A stretch of 64,000 nucleotides of DNA from Bacteroidia bacterium. Lineage in GTDB: Bacteria; Bacteroidota; Bacteroidia; SpSt-205. Below, one piece after another: positions 46,754 to 57,275 of this stretch. Under the pieces are notes generated by a model that was not told the origin of the DNA, did no database searches, and worked only from the letters and a program-made list of their open reading frames with translations. Position numbers and translations under genes: made by a program. The stretch lies in contig BPGW01000009.1 of assembly GCA_026003235.1 (NCBI GenBank), positions 43,437 to 107,436 of the forward strand, in the 5' to 3' direction. How positions within the stretch are numbered: position 1 is the first letter of the stretch; the number at the start of each line of letters is the position of its first letter.

Positions 46754-48505
46754 TCAATAGGACTTCAAAAAGTCTGGCTCAACCGGTTCTATTCGGACCT
46801 GCTTCTGGTGGGCAGAGCTTAGGGCGAGGGTTCCTTCAAGCGGAAAGCCCTCTCGCGTCCAGCCTAAGTGAACCCCAGCTCCTTCCTGCAAACTATCCCA
46901 GAATTCCGAGGGGAGATCTTTGGCTGCGCGCCCCTCTACGGTCAGCAGGAGGTCCCCAACCTCCAGCCCTACTTTGTCTGCGGCGCTGCCCGGCATGACC
47001 TCTTCAATGCGGATACCTTCTTCGTGGGCCTTATAACGCAGGATACCCACGCGTCCCCAGCCCGTGTAGGGCTTGTATTCCACGCTTACCCGCAAGGGCA
47101 GGCCGGCCAGGATCTTTTCATAGTCTGGGGCTTCGCGTCCCCTTACATGCCGATCAAAAAAGTCCTTCAAAGCGGGTCCGCCCAGGCGAACCGCCGCTTC
47201 TTGGACGGCGTCCTCCGGCAGGCCTTTACCACGCAGGTAGTAGCGCTGGTACAAATCCCGCAAAAGCGAATCCAGCGTCACCCGACCCTGGGTCTCCCGC
47301 CTAAGCGTCATATCCAGCAAAAAACCCACCCGCTTACCCGCCGCATAAAAAGAACCCTGATACAGCGCAGGTCTGTACGAGGAGGAAGCAAGCCAACTGT
47401 CTATGCTCAACTCCGCCGGGGAAAACAGCGTGTAAGCAGGGGTATTCTCTATCTGGGTCAGCTCTGCGCTAAGTCGCTGCCAGTATTCGGTGGGGTCCAT
47501 CAGGCCCGCTCGCAGCAGCGATAAGCTGGTGTAGTAGTCGGTGACGCCTTCCGTGAGCCAATGTAGGCTGGTGTAGACCTCGCGATCGTACCGGTAGGGC
47601 CACAGGGCTGCCGGCCGCAAGCGCTTTACATTCCAGACATGGAAAAGCTCATGCGCTGAGATGCCTAAAAAACTCCGCAAAGCCGCTTCGCTGCTGGCCC
47701 CTTCCTCAGGTAAAACAAACATGGCGCAGTAAGCATGCTCCACCGCATGCCGCATAGAAAAGGGCACAAGCAGGTACATGAAATGATACTCCGCAAAAGG
47801 CACATGGCCCCAGATGCGCTTCTGCACTTGAAGGATGCGGCACAAATCTTGCAGAAAAGGCTGCAAGCTCCGGGCCCCCACCCGTCCCCAGAAATGCACA
47901 TGCAACGTGACCCCTTCGCAATCCAGCCGATCGCTACGCAGGAAAGGCGCTATCAAAAAAGGGCTATCTACCAGGTGGTGGTAATCTGTAGCGAGGAACT
48001 TCCGGGGGCCTTGGCGGGGGAGGGCTGTAGCGACCGCCCACCCCTCCGGCAGGCTGGGTAGATGCAGCTCGCAAGGTTCCTCTAAGCGCCCTTGGACATA
48101 CATCAGGAGGTTCACAGGGTTGAAGTACACCAGCTCTGGGGAAAGGTAACTGGAGCCGGCATCAAGCTGACGGGCATAGAAGCGGTATTCCACCCGCAGC
48201 AGGCCGTGGGGGGGGTTCTCTACTTGCCAGGTGTCTTTGGTGAGTTTTTGCCAGGGGAGGGGCCGGCCGGCTTCATCGTAGGCAGCGAAGTGGGAGACTG
48301 CCCCCGCATAGTTTTGCAGGATGTAGCGCCCTGGCCGCCAAGCGGGCAAACCCACCACCGTATGGCGCCCACGGGTAGGCCGGCACTCCAACCGCACCTG
48401 ATAAGTGTACCGAGGTGGGGTGTCCCAGGCCAGGGTATACCGAAGGGGTTCAGCCATGAGTTCGGTCCAGAGCAGCCACAGCCTCAGCGAAAGCGTCCAC
48501 TTCAT
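46754..48505 (-). CDS. M61 glycyl aminopeptidase-like protein with PDZ domain
   Basis: 583 residues. N-terminal beta domain, catalytic helix with the zinc motif HELFHVWNVKR near residue 300 and EGVTDYY as the third ligand region, then a C-terminal PDZ domain (GIRIEEVMPGSAADKVGLEVGD). The start at 48505 gives a signal-like segment (MKWTLSLRLWLLWTEL) but lies 56 nt inside kynU. An ATG at 48457 overlaps kynU by only 8 nt and fits the local coupling style, so the signal peptide could be a chance reading of kynU. Cell location therefore is open. Confidence 0.87.
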   Translation of the reverse strand: MKWTLSLRLWLLWTELMAEPLRYTLAWDTPPRYTYQVRLECRPTRGRHTVVGLPAWRPGRYILQNYAGAVSHFAAYDEAGRPLPWQKLTKDTWQVENPPHGLLRVEYRFYARQLDAGSSYLSPELVYFNPVNLLMYVQGRLEEPCELHLPSLPEGWAVATALPRQGPRKFLATDYHHLVDSPFLIAPFLRSDRLDCEGVTLHVHFWGRVGARSLQPFLQDLCRILQVQKRIWGHVPFAEYHFMYLLVPFSMRHAVEHAYCAMFVLPEEGASSEAALRSFLGISAHELFHVWNVKRLRPAALWPYRYDREVYTSLHWLTEGVTDYYTSLSLLRAGLMDPTEYWQRLSAELTQIENTPAYTLFSPAELSIDSWLASSSYRPALYQGSFYAAGKRVGFLLDMTLRRETQGRVTLDSLLRDLYQRYYLRGKGLPEDAVQEAAVRLGGPALKDFFDRHVRGREAPDYEKILAGLPLRVSVEYKPYTGWGRVGILRYKAHEEGIRIEEVMPGSAADKVGLEVGDLLLTVEGRAAKDLPSEFWDSLQEGAGVHLGWTREGFPLEGTLALSSAHQKQVRIEPVEPDFLKSY

Positions 48506-49631
48506 CGGGGAGGTTGTACAAAGCTACGGGGGCCGCCCGAATCACATCGGGCTCCCGCCAGTCCACACAAAAGCCCGCTTCAAGCAGCGACTCAAAGGCT
48601 TGCCGAGGGTCTTCCACCCGAAGGCGAAAAGACACTTGGGCTCCATGCGCCTGCGGGGGGGTAAGCACCTCTACAAAGGACAACGCCTCCAGCTGGCGAC
48701 GCAGCCGCTGATGGAGCGCTCTTACGGCTTGGAAGTAAGCTGGCAGCTCCACTTGGGCAAAAATATCCAGGCTGGCTTCCAGCGTAGCCAGGGAAAGGGG
48801 GGAAGGGTTGCTATGGACCCAAGCCCGCGCATCCGGCGCTGGATCGAACCGCTCCCGCATCAGAAACCTGGTTTCAAGCCGGTTGCCCCACCAGCCAGCT
48901 AAAAGGGGCACTTTGCCGTGGTGCTTAGGGTGCACATACAGCCCTCCGACTGCGCCTGGACCGGCATTGAGGTATTTGTAGCTGCACCAAACGGCAAAAT
49001 CCACTTCCCACGCCTCCAGAGCCAGGGGCACATTCCCGATAGCATGGGCCAGGTCCCATCCAGCCCAGGCCCCTACCCGGTGGGCCGCACGCGTGATGGC
49101 TTCTATGTCAAAGACCTGCCCAGTCAGGTAATGCACGCCGCTCATCCACACCCCAGCCAGCCTTTCACCCAGCGCTTCTATTTGGGCCACCACCGCTTCG
49201 GTGGAAGGTACAAGCTCTGACAGCTCCACCACCGCCTCCGGGTACCCCCACCACGCAGCCCAACTTTGGACCGCATACCGGTCCGAAGGAAAAGCCTGGC
49301 GCTCTATCAGCAAGACCGAACGCCGCGCCGTAGGCCGGTAAAAGCTGGCCAGCAGCACATGAAGATTGGTCGTAAGGGTGTGGGCGATCGCCACCGACGC
49401 CGGCGAAGCCCCCACCAAAGGAGCTAACTTCTCTCGCAATCGGTCTGCGTAGTCCACCCAGTGAGCCCGCTGAGAAAAGTAAGCTCCCACGCCTTCCCAG
49501 GCCCACTGCTCCAAGACTCGCCTTACGTAGCTTGAAGCGGCTTTAGGCTGGGCCCCCAGAGAATGCCCGCACAGGTAAACCCATTCCCTGTCGCGATCCC
49601 GCCGCGGGATAGCAAAAAGGTTGCGGTACAC
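48450..49631 (-). CDS. kynU: Kynureninase
   Basis: 393 residues of a fold-type I PLP enzyme: LCGHSLGAQPKA near residue 20, WDLAHAIGNVPL and the PLP lysine in CSYKYLNAGPG, plus WWGNRLETRF. These match kynureninase, which splits kynurenine to anthranilate and alanine in NAD or tryptophan metabolism. The GTG start is 4 nt after TAAGTTTG, which overlaps the stop codon of the amidase gene. No other kynurenine genes are in the window; it is linked to an M61 peptidase. Confidence 0.92.
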   Translation of the reverse strand: MYRNLFAIPRRDRDREWVYLCGHSLGAQPKAASSYVRRVLEQWAWEGVGAYFSQRAHWVDYADRLREKLAPLVGASPASVAIAHTLTTNLHVLLASFYRPTARRSVLLIERQAFPSDRYAVQSWAAWWGYPEAVVELSELVPSTEAVVAQIEALGERLAGVWMSGVHYLTGQVFDIEAITRAAHRVGAWAGWDLAHAIGNVPLALEAWEVDFAVWCSYKYLNAGPGAVGGLYVHPKHHGKVPLLAGWWGNRLETRFLMRERFDPAPDARAWVHSNPSPLSLATLEASLDIFAQVELPAYFQAVRALHQRLRRQLEALSFVEVLTPPQAHGAQVSFRLRVEDPRQAFESLLEAGFCVDWREPDVIRAAPVALYNLPDEVDAFAEAVAALDRTHG

Positions 49632-49635
49632 GGAG

Positions 49636-49643
49636 CAAACTTA
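49636..49643 (-). promoter_or_regulatory. -7 element TAAGTTTG of kynU
   Basis: Four nt before the GTG at 49631. Its first three bases are the stop codon of the amidase gene. Confidence 0.7.
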
Positions 49644-52600
49644 CCGGCTTTCTACGACCCACCGCGCAAAAGCTGCCCCCACCCCCGCCACCTCTATACG
49701 CAACAGGTACAGGCCCGGGCTCACGGCCGGCAGCGCTATGGGATAGCCGCACGGGCCTTCCACCGTCGCCACCTCCTGCCCTAAGGGAGAAAAAAGCCGC
49801 ACCCTACAAGCCTTTCCTACAGGCCCTGTCACCCATACCACCGCTGGCCCTTGGCTGGGATTGGGAACGACCACCGCAGAAAGCCCCGGCCAAGCCTCCT
49901 GCCCCGAAGCCACCGTAACCAGGTCCACCACAAAGCCGTTGGAATAAGTGGCCGGCCCCAAAAGCCCAGCCCCATTCTGGGCGCGTACCCCTATGTAGTA
50001 AGTAACCCCAGCCTGCAAGGTGCCCGCTGGCACGCGCTCCACCAAATAGCTCGTAGAGGGGGTGGCAGTCCAGCTGATCACATTAGAGTCCCCCACCACC
50101 GTGGCCAGCGTATACTGATAGGCCACCACGCCCGAATTCGGATCGTCTGCCATGCCCCAGGTAGCTGCTAAAGCCGTGTCTTGCCTAAAGACATCCGTAT
50201 CCGCCAAGAGATCGCTCCCGTCCCATACGCGGCTGGGCGCCGTGGGCGGCGTCCAATCCACCCGAATATCCTGAGCCGGCGTGGTGGAGAGATTCCCCGC
50301 GCTGTCTTGGGCTATGCTGCGCAGACGCGCTACATAACGAGACGGCTGCTCAGACTGCCGCCGAATATCGTCCGTAGGAGAAGGCCCTACCCGCACCGTA
50401 ACCGAACCGCTATTAGGCCGGCTGCGATACACTTTGAAATTGTTGTATTCCACCAGGGCATTGCCAGTGCGCAGAGAGATGTAACTGCCTGAACTGATAG
50501 GCGAAGGGTCCTTCCAGCTTAGCACCAGCTGGTTGTTGATATAAACCCGATGATCGCCCGTGATGCGATCGTAGCTCCATTTGAAGTCGTACCACACCCC
50601 CGCTTGAAAGGTATAGGAAACCTGGGCTACGGGACCACTTCCCCAGGAGTCGTTCACCACCTTATAAAGCTGCACGTACTGGCTCCCATCAAGCCGGAAA
50701 AAGACAAAATAGGAATTGCCGCGATTAGGCAAGGTAGGGCTATCAGCAAAGATATGCAAACCCATTCGTCTATTGGTGGAGGTTCCGCCTACAAACCTGG
50801 CTGCCCAATGATAAAGGTAGCGATTGGAGAGGTCTTGCTTCAGGTAAGCGTAGAGGTTGGTGTTGCTGGCGTCGGAGCTGCTTTCGTCGTCTTGCCGCAG
50901 GACCGGATCGCCGTTGCCTGGGTCCAAAATCAGCCATGTGCCTTTGACCGCCGTCCAATCGGGGTGGATAGCCGGGCCCACAAAATTATCGCTGAAAAAA
51001 CCCCGCTCAGCCGAAGCCCGCCAATCCCCCGCGCTATCGTACATCACCAGGTAAAAGGCTTTCTCTACCGCTCGGCCCCCGTCGTCCTCGTCCTGAAAAG
51101 ACACGGTGAAATTCCCCGTCACCCAATCAGGCACCGAACCGATGCTTGTGGTAGGGGGGGTATTGTCAGCGCTCCCCCCAGCTGAAAGCGTGGCCGTGTA
51201 GCTTAATTGCCAGCCAGCCATGGGATTGGAACAGTCGGTGCGCAGCTCCAGAAGCACCGTTCCACTGGTGGTGGTGATGGGGTTAGGCAAGGTGCTGCCC
51301 GTGAGCCTGCGCAAAAGCGGCGCCGTCACCGTGTCCCCATCGTACACATACAAGTAGTCTCCTCCCTTCGTGCTGGAGGAAAACGCATTCTCCAGGTTGA
51401 ATTGTTGAAAAGTCAAGGTCAGGCTCGTTGCCCCCGGCGGCGCAATCTTGATGAAGTACCGCTGATTATTGCTGTAATCGCCAGCCGCCCCTCCTGGGTC
51501 GTACACCGTCCCATTTGGGGCGGTTAGGGTTTGGTTGAGGGTGTAGGTCGGCCCCGCCACCAGCTGGTAATAATAGTTCCAATTCCAGTTGGGTCCCGGA
51601 TCCGTATGGGTTTGGTTAGGGTACTGCTGGTGCCCCTTGATGCGAATACAGCTTTTGACTAAGCAGTTAGAAGTGCTGCCCGAGCACGCATCCCCAAACC
51701 ACACCGAAGTGCGCGGAATGCTCCGGCGCTGGCAGATATCGCGCACCAGCGCCGCAGAAGCCTGGTACATCGCCACCGTATACCAACTGGGATTGTTGAT
51801 ATACCCCTCATGCTCTATGCCAATGGTATAAGGGTTTTCGCTGCCCACATGCCAAGCTTTGTCGGCTTCCCGAACCATCTGGGTTATCTGCCCATCCGAC
51901 GAACGAATCACATAATGCGCGGACGCTTGAGCGTTGCAGTTTTTGAACCAAGAAATGCACCCCGCATACGTGCCTTGTACAGTATGGAGGGTGACGTGGG
52001 TGATGGCGGTACCGTTCCGAGAGCTGTAGTTACACGAAGCAGCAGGGTCCCAAATAGCCCCAGGATAGTCGGTGTTATTCGTCGTGCGGTACGTGTAACC
52101 CTCCGGGGTGCGAATCTCATCATCGGTGATGATCACCTGGGTAGAAGAGAGAACTTTATAGTTTTCTCCGAAAAGCTCAGGCAGGCTTACCGGCCACGGC
52201 GTGAAGTGGTAGAAAGCGGCCGCTTTAGGATCCACGAGAAACCGATATAACTCAAAAAGCTCTGTCTGACGAGCAAAATCCTGCTCGGGCTCAGGCGACG
52301 AGGGCAAGTAACTCAGTTCAATGAAAACGCCAGCAAGGGCCGCGTAATCGGTTTTGCTTAGCCCTCGGACCTGCATAAGGGTCTCTATAGCCCGAGCGGC
52401 CGCTTCAATCTGGCTCTCCGGATTGGAGCGCAGCTGCTCCTCAGGTAGGCCAGAAAGCCTGGCTACAAGGGGTAGGTTTTCGCGGAAAAAAGCCCTTTCC
52501 ATCGGCTATCCATCCGAAAAGCCCCCATCCCTGCGGCAAACCCACACAAGAAGGGTCCTGAGGCACCAGAGGCATGAACCGGCTCTGGGTATACGCCCAC

Positions 52601-52734
52601 GCCTCCAACACGCCCCTGGGCAGCGTAGGATGCCGATCATAGGCAGCTTCAAAGGCAACCTGGTAAGGGTTAGGCGGGTACAAGGGACTTTGCGCCCATG
52701 CCAGGCCCAGTAGCGCTATAGCGAGGTACCGCAT
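49641..52734 (-). CDS. Secreted N-acetylmuramoyl-L-alanine amidase, CUB and T9SS type A domains (frameshifted)
   Basis: 1030 residues after one base is removed from the A6 run at 52486-52491. The upstream frame supplies the signal (MRYLAIALLGLAWAQ) and runs to DGKGFF; the second frame takes up with RENLPLVARL. An amidase_2/PGRP domain (about 200-345) has zinc-ligand histidines in VTLHTVQG and KGHQQYP-QTHTDPG. A CUB-like domain (GDYLYVYDGD, near 430) follows, then a LamG/DUF1080-like domain, fibronectin-type strands, and a final T9SS type A tail (VVPNPSQGPAVV, GLYLLRIEVAG). It should cleave peptide from cell-wall glycan outside the cell, perhaps prey or neighbours. Promoter at 52739, 4 nt from the ATG at 52734. 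Confidence 0.88.
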
Positions 52735-52738
52735 ACGG

Positions 52739-52746
52739 CAAAAGTA
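52739..52746 (-). promoter_or_regulatory. -7 element TACTTTTG of the amidase gene
   Basis: Four nt before the ATG at 52734. It fixes the start in the signal-peptide frame and exposes the frameshift at 52486-52491. Confidence 0.75.
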
Positions 52747-52751
52747 AGCTT

Positions 52752-54151
52752 TTAGTCTAATTGATCCCAACGCGTTTTGAGGAACGCCAGCGCACGTTGG
52801 GCCCTGCCCTCGTCAATCAGATGCAGCTGCCACCGCCCTTCCACCACATCTTGGGGGTAGTGGGCCCATCCTAACCGCCGCCAAAACCGTACCTCTCCCT
52901 CGCAGAACGATTCGCCCGGCACCACAGGCTGGGGATAAGCCCGGCATAACGCCTCTAGCTCCGACAAGTCCGGTACAATGCTCTCTACTGCTTCTCCAGC
53001 CGGCAAAGGCTGCCCCAAAGCCGAAGCTATAGCCTGGACAGTGTCTTCCCCCATGGCTCGGAAGGTGGTCCATTTGCCCCCGAGGAGGCTTCACGGTGCG
53101 CAGCTGGGGCCACACTTCCACCACATGGCTGCGGGCCAATCGGGCCGAGGGACCCCGACCCGCACGCACGAGCGGACGATACCCCGCAAACCGCGCCTGC
53201 ACAGGTAAAGGTTCCTCCACCTCAAAGTACTGCGCTACATAAGCCCGCAAGTAAGCCTCTTCTTCCTCCGAGACGGGCACCTTCCAGGTAGGCTGGCCTT
53301 CCTCTACTTCCGTGGTGCCTACCAAAACGGTCTCGTCCTTCCAAGGAAGCACAAAAAGCAACCGCCCATCCTCCGTGCGAGGAATCAAAAACCCCGCCTG
53401 AATCGGTAGAGCCGAACGAGGCACCACCAGATGGCTACCCCGGCTAAGTCGCAGTCGGGCCGGGGCTTCAGGCCTGATGAGGCGACGAACTCGATCCGAC
53501 CAGGGCCCTGTGGCGTTGACGAGCCAATCCCCTTCTTCTTCGTAGCGCAGACCCAGGGGCGTCTCCACCTCTACCCGAACATGCCCTTTGACAAGACGCA
53601 TGGCCGTGACTCGCGCATAAGTCCGCACCTCAACGCCATACCGTTGCCTCAGAAAAAGCGCAAGGTGCACCGCATACAACCGGTCTTCAAACTGCCCGTC
53701 CCAGTACTGCCAGCCCCCCCTAAAACCTGCCTTGGCCGCAGGAAAGAACGAGTACAACGCCTTAGACGCAAGCCAGTGTGTAGGACCCAGTTTGTAAGAA
53801 GAAGGGCTTAGAAGCTCATACAGCTTGAGCCCCACACCGTAATAGAGGCGTTCCCAGGAGGTGCGCACAGGCACCACGATGGGCAGCGGCTTGGCAAGCT
53901 GAGGATGGCTCTGCAGCATCCAGGCCCTTTCGCGTAGCGCTTCGCGTACCAGCTTCCAGTCAGCATACCGAAAGTTTTTGACCGCGCTTTCAAGGTACCG
54001 CACTCCCCCATGAACCAGTTTGGTGGAGGTGGTGGAAGTGCCCCCACCGATATCTTGGGCTTCAAGCATCAGCACAGACCAACCCCCGCCGAGCCGCAGC
54101 AAGGGCCACCCCTAAACCGCTACTGCCTGCGCCAACGATAATCAGCTTCAT
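52752..54151 (-). CDS. glpD: Glycerol-3-phosphate dehydrogenase (two frameshifts)
   Basis: 465 residues after removing one base from each of the C5 runs at 54083-54087 and 53077-53081. The first short frame holds the FAD dinucleotide start (MKLIIVGAGSSGLGVALAAA), the main frame continues SVLMLEAQDIGGGTSTTSTK and LVHGGVRYLE, and the third frame holds GKWTTFRAMGEDTV and the helical C-terminus. This is the GlpD/DAO fold, which oxidises glycerol-3-phosphate to DHAP and passes electrons to quinone at the membrane. It overlaps the AT-rich membrane gene by 32 nt once that gene is frame-corrected. Confidence 0.9.
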
Positions 54152-55558
54152 AAGCCACCTTTTGTACAGCTGTAAAAAATATGAGCCAAAAAAAGAAGTA
54201 GGGCGGCACGCGATACCGGACGAGATTACCAAAGTTGCCAGAGGTAAGGCCTATGAAAAAGAGAAGAAATATGGAAAATATAAAAAGATAAAACAGCACC
54301 TTTTCCTTGTATATTCGGACGCATAATTTTGCATGAAATTGTACCTAATAGACAGGTATAGAAACAGAAGGAGCATAAGGGTAGCTTCCAAGGAAGCCAG
54401 GAGGACTACCCCTTTTTGACCTTCGGTGAGGAACGGCCGAAACAGCGCCGTAAAGGTCGCCAAAGGGAACTTACTCAGAAAGCTGGGTAAGGTGGGTTCC
54501 AAAGGACCCAGGTCGTAGACACTGCCTCCCGTTTCGGTGTAGTAGGTTTCGTTAGAGCGCAGATCCATATAAACTAAATAAGCCTGACTTAAAACTTTAT
54601 CAGGACTATATTTTCCTGTTCTCTCAGATAAATTTACAGAAAAATACAAAGAAGTCAGCATAAATATCAAAAATAAAATGCTGTATATCATCTTGTAAAA
54701 TATATTTGCCGAAAAATAAATTTTGCTTTTTGCGAGATAAGCGATAATAAATACAGCTAAGAATGGCACACCGATATATGGCTTGACAAGATAAGCTAGG
54801 TAGATAGCAAAGACTGATATAGAAAATTTGTAGAAAGAAAAGCTCGATTCAAATAGATTTTTAGCGGCATATATCATAAATAGCATGACAAAACTTTCCT
54901 TGAATGGGGCGCTTGTCCAAACAAGAAAACTAGGCAAATTGCACACAAAGTAATAATAGATGCTCAGATTTACACCAATATACTGAAGATAATTTTGTGT
55001 AAACTTGGATAAATACACTGTATACACAGCATTGAAAATAACCAATGAAGGTAAATAACCTCCTAAGCCCAAAGAAATAAATGGAAGGTAGAGCAGAGAC
55101 ACCATCTCAGAGCTAAAATCGAAAATATAGGATATTCTAAGCCTAAGCTGCAACCAATAGAAATAAAGCTCGGGATCTTCAAAAAAGTAATCGTAAAAGC
55201 TCTGATTGAATAATGAATGAATAATATAGCGAATGAAAATAGAAAAATGAATTGTACCAAAAGTAAAAAAATTTATAGAGTCTTGGACATAATTGATTAC
55301 ATCTCCACCTCTATAGTAGAAAAAATAAAAATAATAGATGAAAATTCCACTCAAAATCCTAAGATACCAGCTATACAATGCAAATCGATACATACCGAGG
55401 TCGCTGTTATTCCGCACCAAACTTCCTTTTATATAAAATTTCATTATCATAATATATATTATAAAAAGCAAAAAATGTACAAACTCAAAAAGATTGGGTA
55501 TGTAAGATGGCGGAATAATCCAAGTAATCCATTCTACATACTTAACTAAAGGACTCAT
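54120..55558 (-). CDS. AT-rich multi-spanning membrane protein, Bacteroidota family of unknown function (frameshifted)
   Basis: 479 residues if one missing base is restored near the T4 run at 54327-54330; otherwise it stops at 54251. In the restored frame the C-terminus reads FIGLTSGNFGNLVRYRVPP, a plausible end for this family. About ten to twelve hydrophobic segments, very rich in Phe, Tyr and Ile. A soluble loop with SVYDLGPLEPTLPS and ALFRPFLTEGQK occurs in other Bacteroidota membrane proteins that resemble O-antigen or EPS polymerases, but I cannot assign function. From about 54300 to 55550 the DNA is clearly AT-rich (AAA, ATA and TTT codons dominate) against its GC-rich neighbours. The start overlaps the hemW stop as ATGA. 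Confidence 0.7.
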
Positions 55559-56727
55559 ATCGCAAGGAGGATCGAATCCAATAGTGCTAATTTCTCTTGC
55601 GGGACGACTAACTGTGCTCCCGAACGCACCAGCGAGCCCGTGCGAAGCTGAGCAGCAACCCGCTTCTTCCGCTGCGGCGAAGCCTGACGCTGAACCCAAG
55701 CCCACTCAACTCCTAAGCGGGTGCGCAGTCCCATCATCCAAACTTCTAACTCTACCTGTTCGGCCGTCAGTTCCTCCCAGAAAGCCCAGGGAAACTCCCC
55801 CCGCCCTATCGCTTGTAAATAGCCTACAAGAGAGGCGCCATTGGCCCAACGCACCTCGGGCACATAACTATGGGCAGAAGGCCCTAAACCCAGATAAGGC
55901 TTGCGAAGCCAATACCGCCAATTGTGCTGACACTCATGTCCAGGACAGGCCCAGTTGGAAACTTCATACCATTGAAAGCCTTTTTCTTTTAGATATTCAT
56001 GCAAAGCCTGATATTGCTGCGCATAAGCTTCTTCGTCTACCGCTGGGAAGTGTCCACGGTGGTACTTTTTGTAAAGTACAGTGCGAGGTTCTATCGTAAG
56101 CCCATAAAACGACAGGTGGGGAACTCCCTCACGCACTAAGAAGTCTATATCCGCCTGAAGCGTCTGCCAGGACTGTCCTGGTACAGCAAAAATCATATCC
56201 ACGCTCCAGCTGGCAAAACCAGCTTGAGCCACAGCCTCAACGGCCCTTTGAGCCTGACCGGGACGATGCCACCTTCCTAAGGTTTTCAGCACCCTCGGGG
56301 AGAAACTCTGAACCCCCACACTGAGTCGGGTGATGCCCAGAGCCCGCCAAGCCGAAAGCTTTTCAGGAGTGATGTCTTCAGGGTTAGCTTCCAGCGTGAT
56401 CTCATGGGGAGAAAAAGTAGCAAACGACTCCAATCGCCGAAATATTCGTTCCAGCATGGGGATGGGCAGCCAGCTTGGCGTGCCGCCGCCGAAAAAGACT
56501 GTTTCTATGCGCGCCGCTTCCAGCCAAGGGCTATATAGGCGCATCTCAGCCAGCAGCGCCTCTACGTACGCTTCCATGAGGCTGGAGCGGGGCGTAAAGT
56601 AAAAGTCGCAATAATGGCAGGCTTTCCGACAAAAAGGGACGTGGATATATATCCCCCAAGTTTGCCCCGGGGGTAAAGGAGGGATCCGAGCCAGGTTCAA
56701 CGGCGCTGGCGGCCGACCAGAAAGCAT
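55555..56727 (-). CDS. hemW: Radical SAM heme chaperone HemW
   Basis: 390 residues. The 4Fe-4S site is in YIHVPFCRKACHYCDFYF, followed by FFGGGTPSWL, EANPEDIT, RLSVGVQSF, and a C-terminal domain with YEVSNWACPGHECQHN. The CxxxCxxC plus the lack of the HemN-specific N-terminal extension mark HemW, which inserts heme into respiratory proteins. The ATG at 56727 is used; a TTG at 56700 overlapping the rlmE stop as TTGA is a good alternative, giving a start nearer the SAM site. It lies between rlmE and the membrane protein in one operon. Confidence 0.92.
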   Translation of the reverse strand: MLSGRPPAPLNLARIPPLPPGQTWGIYIHVPFCRKACHYCDFYFTPRSSLMEAYVEALLAEMRLYSPWLEAARIETVFFGGGTPSWLPIPMLERIFRRLESFATFSPHEITLEANPEDITPEKLSAWRALGITRLSVGVQSFSPRVLKTLGRWHRPGQAQRAVEAVAQAGFASWSVDMIFAVPGQSWQTLQADIDFLVREGVPHLSFYGLTIEPRTVLYKKYHRGHFPAVDEEAYAQQYQALHEYLKEKGFQWYEVSNWACPGHECQHNWRYWLRKPYLGLGPSAHSYVPEVRWANGASLVGYLQAIGRGEFPWAFWEELTAEQVELEVWMMGLRTRLGVEWAWVQRQASPQRKKRVAAQLRTGSLVRSGAQLVVPQEKLALLDSILLAI

Positions 56728-57275
56728 TCGGTGCTGCCTTTGCGCGTGCTTTCGGGGCGAAAAACAAAGACCTCTACAAACAGCCGGCGAGCCTTCTGGA
56801 CAAGTGCTTCACGGTCAGGCCCTTCTAAGAGTTTAGCTACCCATACTCCCTTTGGCCCTAAGGCTTTTTCGGCCAGCTCTAAGCTTCGTTCAACAAGGGC
56901 GGCCGAGCGAGCTTGATCCGTCACCCGATGGCCGCTTGTGGAAGGGGCCATATCGGAGAGCACCGCATCCCACTGGCCAGGCAGAAGGTAAGCTTCCACT
57001 TCAGGACTCTGGACGTCCAGCTGATAAAAAGTCACCTGAGGCGCTGAATACAAAAGGGGCTTGAGGTCAAAAGCCCACACCGTCACGTCAGGGCCGTACC
57101 GCTGCACCAGGTACTGGGTCCAGGAACCGGGAGCGGCTCCCAGGTCCACCACCCGCATGCCTCGCCAAAAAAGCCGATACCGCTTGTCCAGCTCCATCAG
57201 TTTGTAGACCGAACGGGCAAGGTAGCCCTCGGCCTTGGCGCGACGAAAGTAAGGATCGTGGGGCTCGTACTTCAT
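56697..57275 (-). CDS. rlmE: 23S rRNA (uridine2552-2'-O)-methyltransferase
   Basis: 192 residues, the length of FtsJ/RlmE. AdoMet motif VVDLGAAPGSWTQYL near residue 45, catalytic Lys-Asp-Lys-Glu set with K in YKLMELDKR, D in LSDMAPSTSG, K in VAKLLEG, E in the C-terminal SRKGSTECFLV. It methylates U2552 of the A-loop. The start overlaps the M1 peptidase stop as ATGA, and its stop overlaps hemW. Confidence 0.95.
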   Translation of the reverse strand: MKYEPHDPYFRRAKAEGYLARSVYKLMELDKRYRLFWRGMRVVDLGAAPGSWTQYLVQRYGPDVTVWAFDLKPLLYSAPQVTFYQLDVQSPEVEAYLLPGQWDAVLSDMAPSTSGHRVTDQARSAALVERSLELAEKALGPKGVWVAKLLEGPDREALVQKARRLFVEVFVFRPESTRKGSTECFLVGRQRR

